Below are positions 1 to 13,800 of a stretch of 64,000 nucleotides of DNA, one piece after another. The translations under genes were made by a program, and so were the position numbers. Location: positions 682,001 through 746,000 of the forward strand of contig WHVY01000006.1 in assembly GCA_022266195.1 (NCBI GenBank), in the 5' to 3' direction. This DNA comes from Tetranychus cinnabarinus (Eukaryota > Arthropoda > Arachnida > Trombidiformes > Tetranychidae). The notes under the pieces are model-generated. The model searched no databases. It was not told the DNA's origin and saw nothing but the letters and a program-made list of their open reading frames with translations. Position 1 is the stretch's first letter. Every line of letters begins with the position of its first letter.

Positions 1-415
1 AAAATGGATTGTCTGATGAACATCCTTTTATCATTATTGTTGTAAAGGAATTTCATCATTAAATATTGTTACATCGACAATGTGATCAAAATCACTCCCA
101 AAGTGAACATCAGTTTACACTTTAACCTTAAATTTTGATCAAATTTTGTCTCAAGTCTGTCAAAGTGGCTCATTGAAGGTGATAATGATGAGCATTAAAA
201 GGCTTTTTTATGATTTACTTCAAAAGCATTTCCATGGTTAATCAATTTGTTTGATGAACCATTCAATTTGAACAATCTTACTTTTCCTCCTTTTATTGTT
301 ATTGATTAGTTTCATCACGCTTTATCTAACAAATTATCCATTCCCTGTTCAGTTGTTTTGTCGAACCCGAAGCACGCAATTAATATTTGTTTTCACTTTC
401 ATCTTCGATTTACAG

Positions 416-1828
416 GTCTCAAGTTTTGCAATACAAATGTTACATTCGCTTGTCCATGGGATGGTCCATGTGTTACAATTGACAGCATTTGTAACAACAT
501 TTCCAACTGTCCATATGATGATGCATATTCTGGTGCCCTTGATGAATACGGATGTGGTGAGTTTCAACATGAATTTCCGTTTGTCAATCGGAAATTTCCA
601 TTTTGTTTTGGATAATTTGACTTCGATCTGAAAATGAAAAGAAAAGCTGATGGAAAGATTGATAAGATTCTTTGTAAAGTTAACCAGAAATTCATTGAGC
701 TTTTCTCAGTCAAAAATTCTCCTTCATTTTCATGGTGGAAAACTTTCAATGGAAATTCGCATAAATTATTCATGCATGTAACTTTGATGAAAGACTAGAC
801 TTCAATTAACTTGCAATTGTGTAAAGAGCATTTTGGTTTTCCAATAAAACCAGCAATTATAAAATTTAAGGTTGAAACAAAATTTTAAACGTCAGAGTAA
901 AATTGAATTGAATCAAAGTCACTTTTGTTTTGTTCACTTATTCAGTCTTTTCATATTCTCCATGTTCCATCAATTTCCTGTTAACAGTTCTTTTCATGGC
1001 TATTCACAGTTTCATCACTGACAACTGTTTACACAATTGCGTTCATTTAAATTCTCAACACTTTTCCCTTTTCCAGGAATAACCAAAGAGAAATGTGAAA
1101 CTTTTGGAAATGGCTTTTGGTGTCCTGAGGAACGGTGCATTTCAGCTTCATTAAAGTGTAACTTTATTCCTGAATGTTTAAACGGTGAAGATGAACTTGA
1201 TTGCTGTAAGTAAACTCAGAATTGCATTCAACTTTCGAAAAGTTTGACAACAATTTTTCTTTTCATGATCTTCTTCAGTCTCTGAACCTTGTGATAAATT
1301 TCAGTGCAAGAATGGTCAGTGTATCGACTTCGATAAGCGCTGTGATTCAAAGATTGATTGCTTTGACAAATCGGATGAACTGGATTGTCGTAAGTTTTTA
1401 GTTTACTTTGGTTTGTTTCCCATTTTAATTGATTTGCTTTTTACCAGAAAATTATCCTTGTCCTGATGATTGGGTTCAATGTGCATCAGGTCAATGCGTT
1501 AAACGCAGCTTTTGGTGTGATTATACTGAGGACTGTTTGGATGGGTCTGATGAAGCTTACTGTGATTATAAGTCGAATCCACCTGAATGTGATCCATTAA
1601 CTGAATACACCTGTAAAAATGGTCAATGCATTAAGCTACTTAATCGTTGTTTGGTCACTCAAGACAGACGAGATTCTTGTTCAGATGGATCTCATTTGGT
1701 TAATTGTTCCGATTACATTTGTCCAACTAATTCAATTAAATGTGCCAACTCATTTTGTGTTCATTCATCTTTAGTCTGTGATAAAAAGATTGATTGTCTT
1801 CGCAGTTGGACAGACGAAGAAGGTTGTC
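416..1828 (+). other. Exon block with six LDL-receptor class A modules
   Basis: Four exons carry six Cys-rich modules: one in 416-556, one in 1077-1205, one in 1279-1389 and three in 1448-1828. Exon borders are phase 1 (the intron falls after the first base of a codon, usually just after the last Cys), the usual arrangement for LDLa exon shuffling. Modules three and four have canonical acidic calcium-cage ends (DKSDELDC, DGSDEAYC). Module five ends SDGSHLVNC and lacks the terminal DE pair. Module six has DEEGC but a Ser-Trp insertion before it, and module one has a stretched acidic loop. Calcium binding is therefore likely for some modules only. Confidence 0.88.
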
Positions 1829-4800
1829 GTAAGTAAATTGCATTCAATTAATCATTCAATCCAATCAAATCAAGTAAACAAGTTGTTTATTAAACAATCA
1901 ACAATTTTATTCCAATGCAAACAAAACCAAATCAACTACAACTTTGCATAAAAGCATCGATGCAGAGACAGAATCCAATGAAAATATCAAACATCTTCAG
2001 ATTCTTTAATAACAATTTGACTTTTTTTAATTGAAATTCATGTTCTTCTCTTTTAACTTTACCTTTTATTCAATCACTTTATTCAATTTGAAGGCAAGCA
2101 CTTTATCAATCAAAGGCCATTGCAGAAGCTTTTATTGTTCAGAGAATTGAAATGGATCGTTAATGGAAACAATTGATAAAAGCGCAATTTAAATTCAATT
2201 GTTGATTGCCATTATTATTTTTCTGTGAAAACATTTGTCTTTATTAACCCGGGATCAGCAGTAATAACAGAATATTTTGCTGTAATAAGAATATTATTTG
2301 TTTCCATATCAAATTGGATGGTAAAATTATCTTGGGAATGTAAATTGAAAGTTTCAATTCTCAATCTAGATTCTCGTGTTCTTCTTTCAGCAAAATTTCA
2401 TTCTCTTTTCGTTATATTTTGCAATAAATTAACTTGAGATATTTTGAGAAAATGAAAGATTCTTTAGACAGCAATCAACTAATTGCAATTCAAGAAATTA
2501 ATGCAATCTGAAGCTCTTTTAAAACATTTACTTGACTAATTGCAACTAAAGATTCAATATCGACTTCCCAATGAAAGTTAAAGACTTGTTATGACAATTG
2601 AAATGTTTTCAGTTTATTTATACTTTTCATACAAATTAATGTTTGAGTTTGTGCTTTTGAATAGATTGATGAAGAATCCCAGTTTTAGTTAATTTTATGG
2701 TTTCATTTAAAGCATAATTTATAAATTTAATGCAACAATTGAACCTTTCTTTCTCGTTTTTCCTCACTAATTACAATTTGATGTTGCTTAATCTTTCAAT
2801 TGAAAAACATGTAAAGTTACTCGTTGAATCCCATGGCTTTGTGTTTATCATTAAACGTTATGCTATTTAAACTTGTAAAGTCCATTTCAACTAATGAATG
2901 ACAATGAACATGAAACTCTTTTCATAAGCTTGGCCTTTTCTCTGACCATTATCTTCCCATTTTGGTTTAGTCTTTTCTTCTTGCTTCCAAAATGATTTAC
3001 AACGAGATTTACTGCAAATTTAAATGAATAATGTTTTACATTTATTAATGATGATTAAACTACTTCTTGAGATGAAAGATTCACTTTTGACTAATTCATT
3101 TGGAAAACAAAAACTGCTTTTAAAATGAAAAGCAATTGCGTTTTGGATTCAACTTTTAAAAGACAAAAATATTCATATTTCAATCTGAAATTCAATTATG
3201 TTAAACAGTCAACTTTGAATCAATTTTTGTTTCTTTTCAGCTTTCGTTTGTTCGTCAACTTTGTGTCCTTGCATTGATATCGTCATAAATTGCACCAATT
3301 TTGGCATCAATTATATTCCAGACGATATTGAAACGGGAATCTCACGAATGTAAGTTTGTTGACCAAAGTTGATCAAAATTGGGTTCACTTTTTGTTCGGT
3401 TCTGGTGGTTATGTGAGTTAAAATTTAACAATTGCCTGTTAACAAAGTGAATGATAAATGTTAACAGGGAATGACTTATTCGTGTTTGGAGGATTGTTTT
3501 GAAAGGGAAAAGGATAAACATTGATAACAATTGTGACAGTAAATATCACTGGAAGTAAGTTTTGTTTGCCGAGAAAATAAGTCAAGTTAAAGATGATGAG
3601 CAAGAGGAAAGGTAAATAAAGACTAAAGTAACTCTAATGAGCTCAATCAATCAGAACTGAACAACTTCTCAGCAATCTTTTCCTTCCTTTTCCTTCTTCG
3701 GTGCTTTGTTTTCACCTTCTTTCCTCATTCCTTCCAGGCTACTAAAGTTTAATTTTAACCAAATTTAACTTGTAAATTGGTTTAAATGTAGCAAAAGACG
3801 AACCAACAATAATCATTTATCAACAGTTATTAATGTCGAAACTTTTCTTTTCACAGAATCATGAGAGGCAACAATTTAGGGTCCAATTTAACTCAATCAA
3901 CATTCGCCAAACTCGACACCAAAATGGTCTACATTGACCTGAGCAACTGTTCGATCCAAAGACTGGAATCTGGAGTTTTTCAAAGCCTTAATCTTCTCAA
4001 AGTTTTGTAAGTCAACAGAAACTTTTAATTTCTTATTAAAACTCGATCATGAAATGGAGTTTTCTGAAATAATTTTATTCGAATTTCGAAAATTAAAACA
4101 TTGAACTTGAGTGAATCAGTTCTGATTGTTAAAAGTCGCTGTTGTGGAACAATTGAGCTGAATTTAAATAGAAAAAAATTTTTAGGCAAAACTTGTTTCA
4201 TGTTTAAATCAATTGAATTAAACGCTTTTACCATGAAATTGTTACTTATGATCGATTAACTCTTCAGTCTTTCAGGGTGAACCTAATTCATTTAATATCT
4301 TTATTCAGCTGGTTAAGCTGATTCGAGAGAGAAAATGAAAATGGAATGAAATGAGAGAAAAAATTAGATTCTAATTGATTAGAAGATGAATTATAACTCG
4401 ATTCAATTGTATTTTAATCTTTATTCAAGGTAAATCATGATTTGAGAAGAACAATTGATTCTCACACTTTTTGAATATTCATCGAGTTGAACTTACAAAG
4501 CAAGTGAAATCACTCTAATCAGTTCAATTAAACAATAAACTATTCACTCAGGTAGACTCGGGTTAATCTAGTAAACGAAAAATACTAACCTCAATTTTAC
4601 TATTTACAGAGTTCTGAGTGACAATCAAATCACTGAACTTACAAATGAAAATATATTCGCCGGATTGATAAGTCTAAGAACAATGTAAGTAAAACAAAAG
4701 GCTTGAAAAATTCACTCACAATTAACAACAATTTAGTTTTTTAGATGGCAATGGAATCAAAATGATTGCTTCTTATGCATTCAAAGGACTTTCAGGAATC

Positions 4801-7800
4801 AAATCCCTGTAAGTATAACAGTTAATCAGAGTTAATAGATAACATTCACTCCCAGTCAATCCCTGTGCTAACTCGATCTCTTTCATTCCCAGAGATTTGG
4901 CCAATCAACAATTGACGATAATAAAGCGCAATACATTTAATGGAATGCGTTCTCTGGTTACTCTGTGAGTTTCAACCATTCAATTCTTGGTATTCAAATT
5001 CTTATTGATTATGTTTTCCTTTTTGCAGCGATTTGTCAAACAATCAATTGTTCTACCTCGAAGAAGGATCCTTTACTGGTTTGATTAAATTAACTTCATT
5101 GTAAGTCGAAGTTTAAAGAATCATTTTATTACAAACTTTCCAATTTGTCTTCGAGTTTACTTTGCATTCAAAGTATCATGATAATGTTTTCATTGACACT
5201 CATTGTCTTGTGTCTTGAATATTAATTGAATGTTGAATTTAAACATTTTAATATTGAACCATGAAATGTCGCCTTTGAGCAAATATTTACAGTTGAATGT
5301 AAATCTGTAATGAAACAGCATTCCCATGATAATTGTTACAGTAAAATTTATTAACGTTGCGAACGAATCGGAACGAATATTGTAAAACTCGAATTTGGAC
5401 ATTCTAGGCAAATTAACAATCAAATGCTTTCATAAATATTACATGTTCAACTGTTTACAAAATGGAGTTTCTTCAATTATCTTTACCAAGATCTTTCAGA
5501 ATCAATGAGAAATATTTCAAACTTTTTTCCTCGAATATTGTTCTCAGAACGAGCAAAATTGTAAACAAAAAGTTGAAATTCAATTGAAACTGATGTAACT
5601 GAAGCATTGATAAAGGCTTGAAAATGAAAAGTCGAGTCAATTAGAAACGTAAAGAATGACGAGAATTTGAAATGAGAAATTATTTCTTCTATTAGTCTTT
5701 ATGTAACGATAATTTTGCAATCGAAAAGGTTCGAAGGTTCAAGATTTTTCTTCAAAATCATTCCATTAACAGTCTTTGAATCAATGGAACTTCAATGAAA
5801 TACTTTTCCATGTAACAAACCTTTACCGATGTTTACTTTATTTGATTACAATTGCTTCAGGCTTTACTCTTTGACCTTTCAGATTCATTTTTCACTTTTT
5901 CAGATTCTAACATTTTCTCATCCAAATCATGCCAATGATTGAATCTCGTTAAACATCTTTGATCTTCATCTTGATTCTCATGATTGTCTTTCAAATTGCA
6001 TTCTCATTGTTAACCACAACAATCATGATTAAGGTTGAATAATCTGATTGCTTTCTTCAATTGAATACATTTCTTTTGTCCATTCTTATTGATCTGAAGT
6101 TTGTCAAAGTAGACAAAATGATAACATTTGACGAAATTCAAGTTCAATTTTGAGCACTTTTCCCTTTTCTACCAGAAAATGAATTTTGGCAAAAAAAAAT
6201 GAGCTCAGCCTGTGGATGATACAATTGATTGTCATTCAATAATAGTTTATTGAGAAGGAAGGAAAAGAGACGAAATCAAATGAAATCTTTATCATGTTCA
6301 TGGTGAGACTAAACGATAATCAAAAATATTAAAGTGAAAAGTGAAAAGTATCTTTTGTCGAACTTTTCAAATTTCGTTTTCAATCTCATTTGTTATTTCT
6401 TTCCAGAATCATTTCAATCGATAACAGTGAAAGTTTACAAATAACATTTAACATGAAACAATTTTTCTGCTGAATTTTGATGAGAAAAGCGTGAATTGCT
6501 CATTCAAATTGCAGACATGGAAAGGAAAGAACGGAATCTTATTCAGGAAATACGAAAACATTGTGAGACTGACCAATGTGGGTGATGACAATATTGAGAC
6601 ATTTTTGTCAACAGATATTTTCTCGAGGCTGAACTGGAAATGGACAGAAATGAATTAACTATTTGTTTTCAACTGATCTTGCAATTATGAAGTTGACTCT
6701 CCAACATTACATTAATTTCAGTTTTTAAATTGAATCGCAATTCAATCAATTTTGCTCGACTGAGTAAATTATTTAATTCAGAGGTTGTTTACATTTTTAT
6801 GCATTCGATTAGTCCAAATGTAACATTTAATTCCTTGTTCTGGTGGCAAATAAATCATTACTTCAATTGCTTCTTCACTTCGTGCTTGGTTAAATCTTCC
6901 AGGTTCGAGTTTATTTTTAACTCTTTTTTTGTTTCCATTTTTAGACTCAATTTAAATCATAACTTTCTTAATCGTCATCTTCCATTCAAATCAAGGATTT
7001 GGATCTCGAACAGGTAGAGCAAGGTATCAGCAAACATGCACATTGCAACTTTCGAAACGCAGTTCACTCAATTTCCCAGTCAATATTAATTTAGATTCGT
7101 TCATTATTTAAATTGAACATATTTGATCAGTGAAACACAGATCAAATCAAAACAGATGAGATGAAAATAAGGAATCTTACTTGAATTGTCTCTTCACTTA
7201 CAAGTGATCGCTCAATTCTCCTTTCCTTTTGTAAATATTTTGTCTCATTATTTCAATAAATACTTGTTCAATGGTAACTATGAGCGTCTACTGTTCACCC
7301 TTTTTGTGGTCACTTTAATTGAGTTTAAATTGAATAAGGTTCTTCATCTATTTAGCGATTTATTGATGTTAGTATCTTATGTCAGTTGTTAAAACCAGAC
7401 TTTTTGATATCCTCTCATCACATTAACAATTAACCGAGTTATTTAGCCTTTAACTTGTAAGTACAGCTCTTCATATCAATCCTTGTTTTATTCATTTTAC
7501 AGTATAAAGATGTTGATGTTACTTATTGGTTCTATTATAGTTTACAGTATTGAACTTGATTCAGTCTAGACTAGATATGTAACAGATTGTATCAATTGAA
7601 TTTTGTCATTCAATAATATTTATTTCAAATATTCTGTTAGAAGCACTTGAAGCAAACAAGTAACATTTTCAGTCAAACATCCAGCTTCTTCTTACAGTTG
7701 TAACTAATGTCGATTTATGCACGAGTTTAAAGAGTTTAGCACTTGCGAACAAATGCCTTTACCTAACTGAATGTATTGATTTAGACTTTCATTTCTCAAA

Positions 7801-10800
7801 CTGTTTGCTTTAAAGTCTACAATTTAGCAATATTGTATCCAAATGGCAAAATATTAATTTCGTAGTCATAAAAATAGATTTTGAATTTTAATTCAAACAT
7901 CTTCAGACTATCAATTTGCGCAGTAAAATATCGAACTGAATCAATTATATTGTAGCCCCAGTCTCTTAGAAAGCGAAGAACTGAGTTACATTTTAATGAC
8001 ATTTGCATCAGACAGATATTTATGGGTAATTAATGAACTTAAGCTAACTTCCCTTAACTGATTCTAACAAATTAATAAGTAATAAGAATTAAACCATTAA
8101 ATAATAAGAGGTAATTAATGAGGTTGATTGGCATATTCAATGTTGCATAAGATTGTATTTCTGGTGTTCTCATACTTAAGGAGTGTACTAATGTGACTGA
8201 CTGCTGGTCAATTTGTTTGTCCACTAAGCATTTAATATTGGTAAGCAAATACGAAGACAAAAGTACAACAAATAAGATTGTTATGAAAAGCGTCTTCTGT
8301 GGTTCAATCAAACTGTTTTTGTATCAGCACTCCTCCATGTGTCCGTACAACTGGACTGCTACTTAATAATCCAAGCCATCTGACCATTCCTCACTTGATG
8401 AGTTTATTATTATAACAAAATATGATATTTCAATGGATAGTCTGAAGTAGCTTCCCAAGTCTTCCAAATTATTACGAAACTTGCGAGTAATGAAAACATT
8501 TGAAAGCATAAATGGATTTGAAGTATTTGAAAAGCATGAGTTGAATGTATTGTTGAATGGAAATAACTCTGAACATAAAATCTGAAAAAATGAATTTTAC
8601 CATCATTATCCATTACAAGTAGTGGTTATTAAAGAATGATGGACATTTTGACCTGAATCTCTATAAAGTTAGAAGGCTCATTAGAGTATCATCGACCATT
8701 GAATATCAATATTTTTCTAAATGATGTTTCATAACATGGTGACTGTTTACCCTTCTGAGTACTCATTGAGTACATCAATGTTTACTCTTTTCAACCGAAC
8801 CTTTTCCTTCGAAAAATTTTCATATCACAGAAGATTCTACCAAACTCGATAACATTTCAAAGTCCATTTCAGCCTCAAGAACGATTTTCTCAAACTTTTA
8901 TCAGAATTTCATTTTGATTTCTCAACCTTGTAAACTGACCATTTGCTTTACATCAAAATTTAAATAAACAACTTGGACTGAAAAGATTTACATTTTTATT
9001 TGGAAAAAATGACAATAAAAAGTCTCAATTTACATATTCTTTACATGGAAACATTATCATGAACAAAAGACTGGAAAAGAATGTTTTCTCAATGAAATTA
9101 TGAACAGTTGACGAACTGTAAAAAGACAGTTGAGTTGAGCGTTAAATGAGTCTGAAAAGTTAAAGCATTGATTAGCCTTTAAAGTGTCTAATTATTTCTC
9201 AATCAACCAGATTGATTTCATATTACATGATGTTTATATAATCAGTTAAAGTAACATGTTTTCTTTCATCCTTTTCCACCTTCCATCCTGTAATCATCTT
9301 TACCCTTTTCATCATTTCCATCGCCATTATCATAATTTCTGGCAACTCATTGATCTTCAGAGATTTGACTGGAAACAAGTTCAGTGAAATGGGAACCCAA
9401 GTGTTCACTGGTTTAACCAATCTTAAAAAATTGTAAGTTAAAGCGATTTTTTGTTTTCTTTCCTCATTTCTGGTTCAACTTTAATTATCATCATTATCCT
9501 GATTTATCTTGATCAATGTTTCTTCTTGCAAGTTGAAACTTTGAAACTCTTTTTCTTCTTCATTTTCACTCCTTCTTTTCCTTCCCTGTTGCCTGATAAA
9601 TTATTAATCTTTACCTTTTCGCAACTTGAAACTTATCAAATAACACTTACTCAAGATGCTTATTGAGTTGTATAACAAGTTTAACCTTTTTTTTCAACAC
9701 TTTTTCCTCTCATCAGATGATTCATGAATATTGAATCGCTTCAATGATGAACATATTTCATGATCGTCTAGCTGACAATCATTTTAATAGACTGATTTAT
9801 CATCATCATTATTGAATCATTTTGTTTGTTGTCAGTAAAATTCATTGAAAATTTTGATATAAAACAAAAATTGAATCAAGTTACAGTGAAAAGTTTCATT
9901 AAACTGATAGATCAATTGATGGATGACGTTGATCAATAAAAGCAATTTATTCAACTAATGAAATGTTTCAATTAAATGACTAAATGAAGAAAGCATTCAA
10001 TTCAATGAAACTCATTTTCCACCGAGTATGAATTTTTAATGAATAGAATAATTGCAATCGGAAAATTCTATCAACTATTAGAATGTTAAAGTTGAAATTT
10101 ATTTTCAGCAACATTTTTGACCATTTAGTAGTTCATTTAATTTCCAATAAAAAGTATTCAAAAGAGGTAAAACCAGAATAGGTTTGGAAATTCAATTTTG
10201 ACTAAACATTCAAATTCAACAGAATTTTATTAGAAACTTTGGCTCTAAAATCATCAGAGTTTTGATGTTGAGTTCCAAATGTTATGTTGGATAATAAAAG
10301 TCTGTTCATTTTCAGAATTTTTACTCGAATCGCGAGAACACATATTGATACAAAAGATGATTTGCTGCTGAATGCCTTTTGTCTTGCCTTTCAACTGGAC
10401 AATAGACTTTAATGTCAATTGCAGTGTTTTGATGAAAAAATCTGATCATTTCTATGAACATCCATTAGTATATTATTTTGATAACAAAATGAGAAAGCGA
10501 TATCAATTGCCTAAAGCAGTTAGAGGAACTGCATCTTCGAACTGTCCGATGTTTTTTACAAATAACTTCCAACACTCATCTTGATTGTCTTTTCGAAATG
10601 GCTAATCATCAGAACTATTGTTATATTTCTGCTCATGTTGGGATTACATTTGGTGATTGACTTTGCTCCTAAAAGCGTTACAAGTTTCATGGACTTTCAT
10701 CATTCGTCTGGCTTTTGTTTTCTTTGAGATCAAGGCTTCGAAGTCACAAAGTCATAGCTTTACTCGGGCGATTATCTCTTGTCGAAGATTCAGACAGTTT

Positions 10801-13800
10801 GAAGACAGTTTAATGATATTTTGGTTAACTTGATTTTAATTAATAACATTATTCTCAACTTAATTTGTCTTGAAAAAGGTGATTTAGCTAATATTCAATT
10901 TATTGAACTTGTTGTGCCACCAAATGTAAGGTTATTAGCACCAATCAACAGAAATGATGGAAACATTTTCATGTTGATTAACACCGCAATTCAAATGCAT
11001 GTTAGCTACAGAAAAGTTAATCTTTTTCTTGTAACTCTTTTTGTGTTCATCTTGTAACCTTGTTTGTAGCATTAACAAAATGCTAAAAGGGTGACTTTTT
11101 CATTAACTCAATGACATGCTCATGATAACGCATAATTGACATGAGTTTCATTCTCAGCAAGGCAAGCTTGAATATCATTACTGTAACCTTAATTTGATAA
11201 CAATCTTGGTCAATTTCGGTCAGCTTTTCTCTTCTTCCATCAACATTATCCATTCTGCCATTTGTAAGACAAATTCATCTGCATATCAACTTGTTACCAT
11301 TCAATGTCAGAATAATTTATCAATTTTTCCCATTCTATTCATTTCAACTCGTATTCATTCATCAAATTTTCGAGCCTTTCTCAAGCGAACCTTCCATTTC
11401 AGCTCATTATAAATCATATTCAATCCAATTCGATTTAATTCACTAGAAACAAATGATGAGAATAGCAATTGTAAGTTGATCTATTAGGTTAGTTGAAGGG
11501 CGACCAGTTCCCTTGTCCTTTAACCTTATCTTGAAACAATAAGAAATGATGAAAACTTCTTGCCTGTGGAAGATTCAACCTTAGATCTGCTTAAAGCTTA
11601 AGTTGGACGAAAACTGAAACACTCTGAATGGAGAAAATTGTAAATGTATTTGATCGATATTATTCTGTAAAAGATGTTGAGTTTGAACGTTTCTTTGATG
11701 GTCAATCTCAACCTAATCTAGAAGTGCATCACATAAATTAAGTGGATTAATGTGTATTATAAGTGATGAGTTAATCCAAGTGAGAAATTTGCTCAACTCT
11801 AACCATTCTGAGAAAAGTTCAACTCACCATTATATTAATAAAAGATTCTTATTGCTCGAAACTCTCGTCTTTCAATGAAAACTTGTCCTTCACTTAAATG
11901 GATGAAATTCATGAAATCTCAACATTTCATTTATGAAAATGCATTTCCATACTTTCCCATTGATTAAATTAGATCTTAAATTAAATTATTTTCTCATTTT
12001 CTGTTTACATCAAGTTTGGCCCATTTTCCTGGTTACAAGTTTTCCTCTTCTCAAATTACCGTTTAGTTGGAAATCAAAATTTTTTCATTTCAATTTTTCT
12101 TTTGATGAAACGATAATCCTTCTTTAAAACTGAGAGCAAACTAATTTTGGGAAGAAACTTATTTTTATAACAAAACAGAAAACCATTTGAAAAGATTAAA
12201 TTGTGAAAGTCAATTGTAATTGTAAACTTTTAACCCTGAAACAGCTTTTAGATAACAGATTATTGCTGCATAATGGCTCAAGGAAATCATTAGAAGCGGA
12301 AAATGGTTACTTTTTTGGGAACAATGGCCAACTTTAATGATGCTTGGTTAGTGCAGAAGCACAGAATAACAAAAAGGTCAGATTCGACAGCAATGAACAT
12401 AAGCTTTTCCAAAACTATTCAGAATAATCCTGAACTTCCATCATACGAATTACCTTCAGTACATTGCAAGATTTAGGAATCGCGCTTTACCCTTGATTAG
12501 TTGAAAGCCAAGCAAGTCGCTTTGGGTTTCAAACAAAAGTCAAAATAACAAAAGCAAATGAGTAAAACGACAAAATATAATAGCAAAATTTAATGCCAAT
12601 TAGATTCACTCTTTTCGTACAATTTATCGAACCGTTGGAATTCATTTCATCGATATTAATTTTGAGAGTCGATTTGTTGTTTCGACCCATTATCTAATCA
12701 AGTCTCATAGATTTATTTTGCATTATTATTGAGGAAAGAAATTGACTCAGAAAATTTTCCGAAGTTTATCACATTAACCAACTAAAGCCAAATAGAGTTG
12801 TAAACTTTTCCTTACAGATTAACCATTCTGTCCTTTTACAACCTTGTTATTCAACTAGAAAATATTTTTTCCGAATTCATGACAGAACTGAAATTCACTT
12901 GCAAGCCTATTTCTCAGATTATCGTCTCTCATTTAGATAAATATTTGTGTGTTTTATGATGTATTATCTATGCTTTACTTTGATCTTCAACAAGCACTTC
13001 CATGATTACACGATCCATACAATGCTTGACATTATTTATTGACCTTTGCAGGAATAAACAATTTTACTGTGTTTACCAAAAAATCGAAAAGTTTCGGGAT
13101 TGAAATCGCAAGAAATGCACAAGAATCTAAATGCATTTTCAAAAAGTTTTGACTTGAAAATCATTTCAACTTTATTTGACTTGAAAGATCAGTAAACCTA
13201 TGAAATGGCTTCCATTGTATCCTTGATTTTTGCACAAAACATTTCGCTTCTAAAACAACTGACTCACTTGTTGATTTGGTGTAATAAAACATTTCAAGAT
13301 AAAGTTATTGAAATGATTTCCTAAAATAACTCAATAAGATTTGGAATCGCTTTCCAAACCCATTTCCAATCTACTTTTCTTCGCTACTTGAATATCTCAT
13401 TGTGCTGAGTACATCTGAATACATACGTATAACAACAATAAAATTGTGTCACAAGCAATAATAATAATAATATCCAAATGTACAAAAGATACTCAACTCT
13501 GTTCCTTTTACTCTTATCATTACCATTTATTCATACATATTTATACAGCAATGGATATCATTTTTATCTTGCACTTTTTATTCAAACATTTGATTTATAT
13601 TTTGTTTTTTTTCTTCTTCTTCTTTCATCCATTCCATCATTTTCAATAAAATTTGCATGGAATCAAAGACTCTGAATAACAGCTTTTGTTTTTCATTCTA
13701 ATTCTTTCCACTTTTTACTTCATCATTTATAACATTTGCATTGTCAATCCTTGTAAACCAAAGGAAAAGTTATCAACTACTGGGAGTGAATTTCGATAAA

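Noticed and set aside
5501..5559. Extra LRR exon in intron 5101-9360
   Set aside because: Acceptor present, but the translated segment lacks the LRR Leu/Asn spacing and the donor is out of phase.
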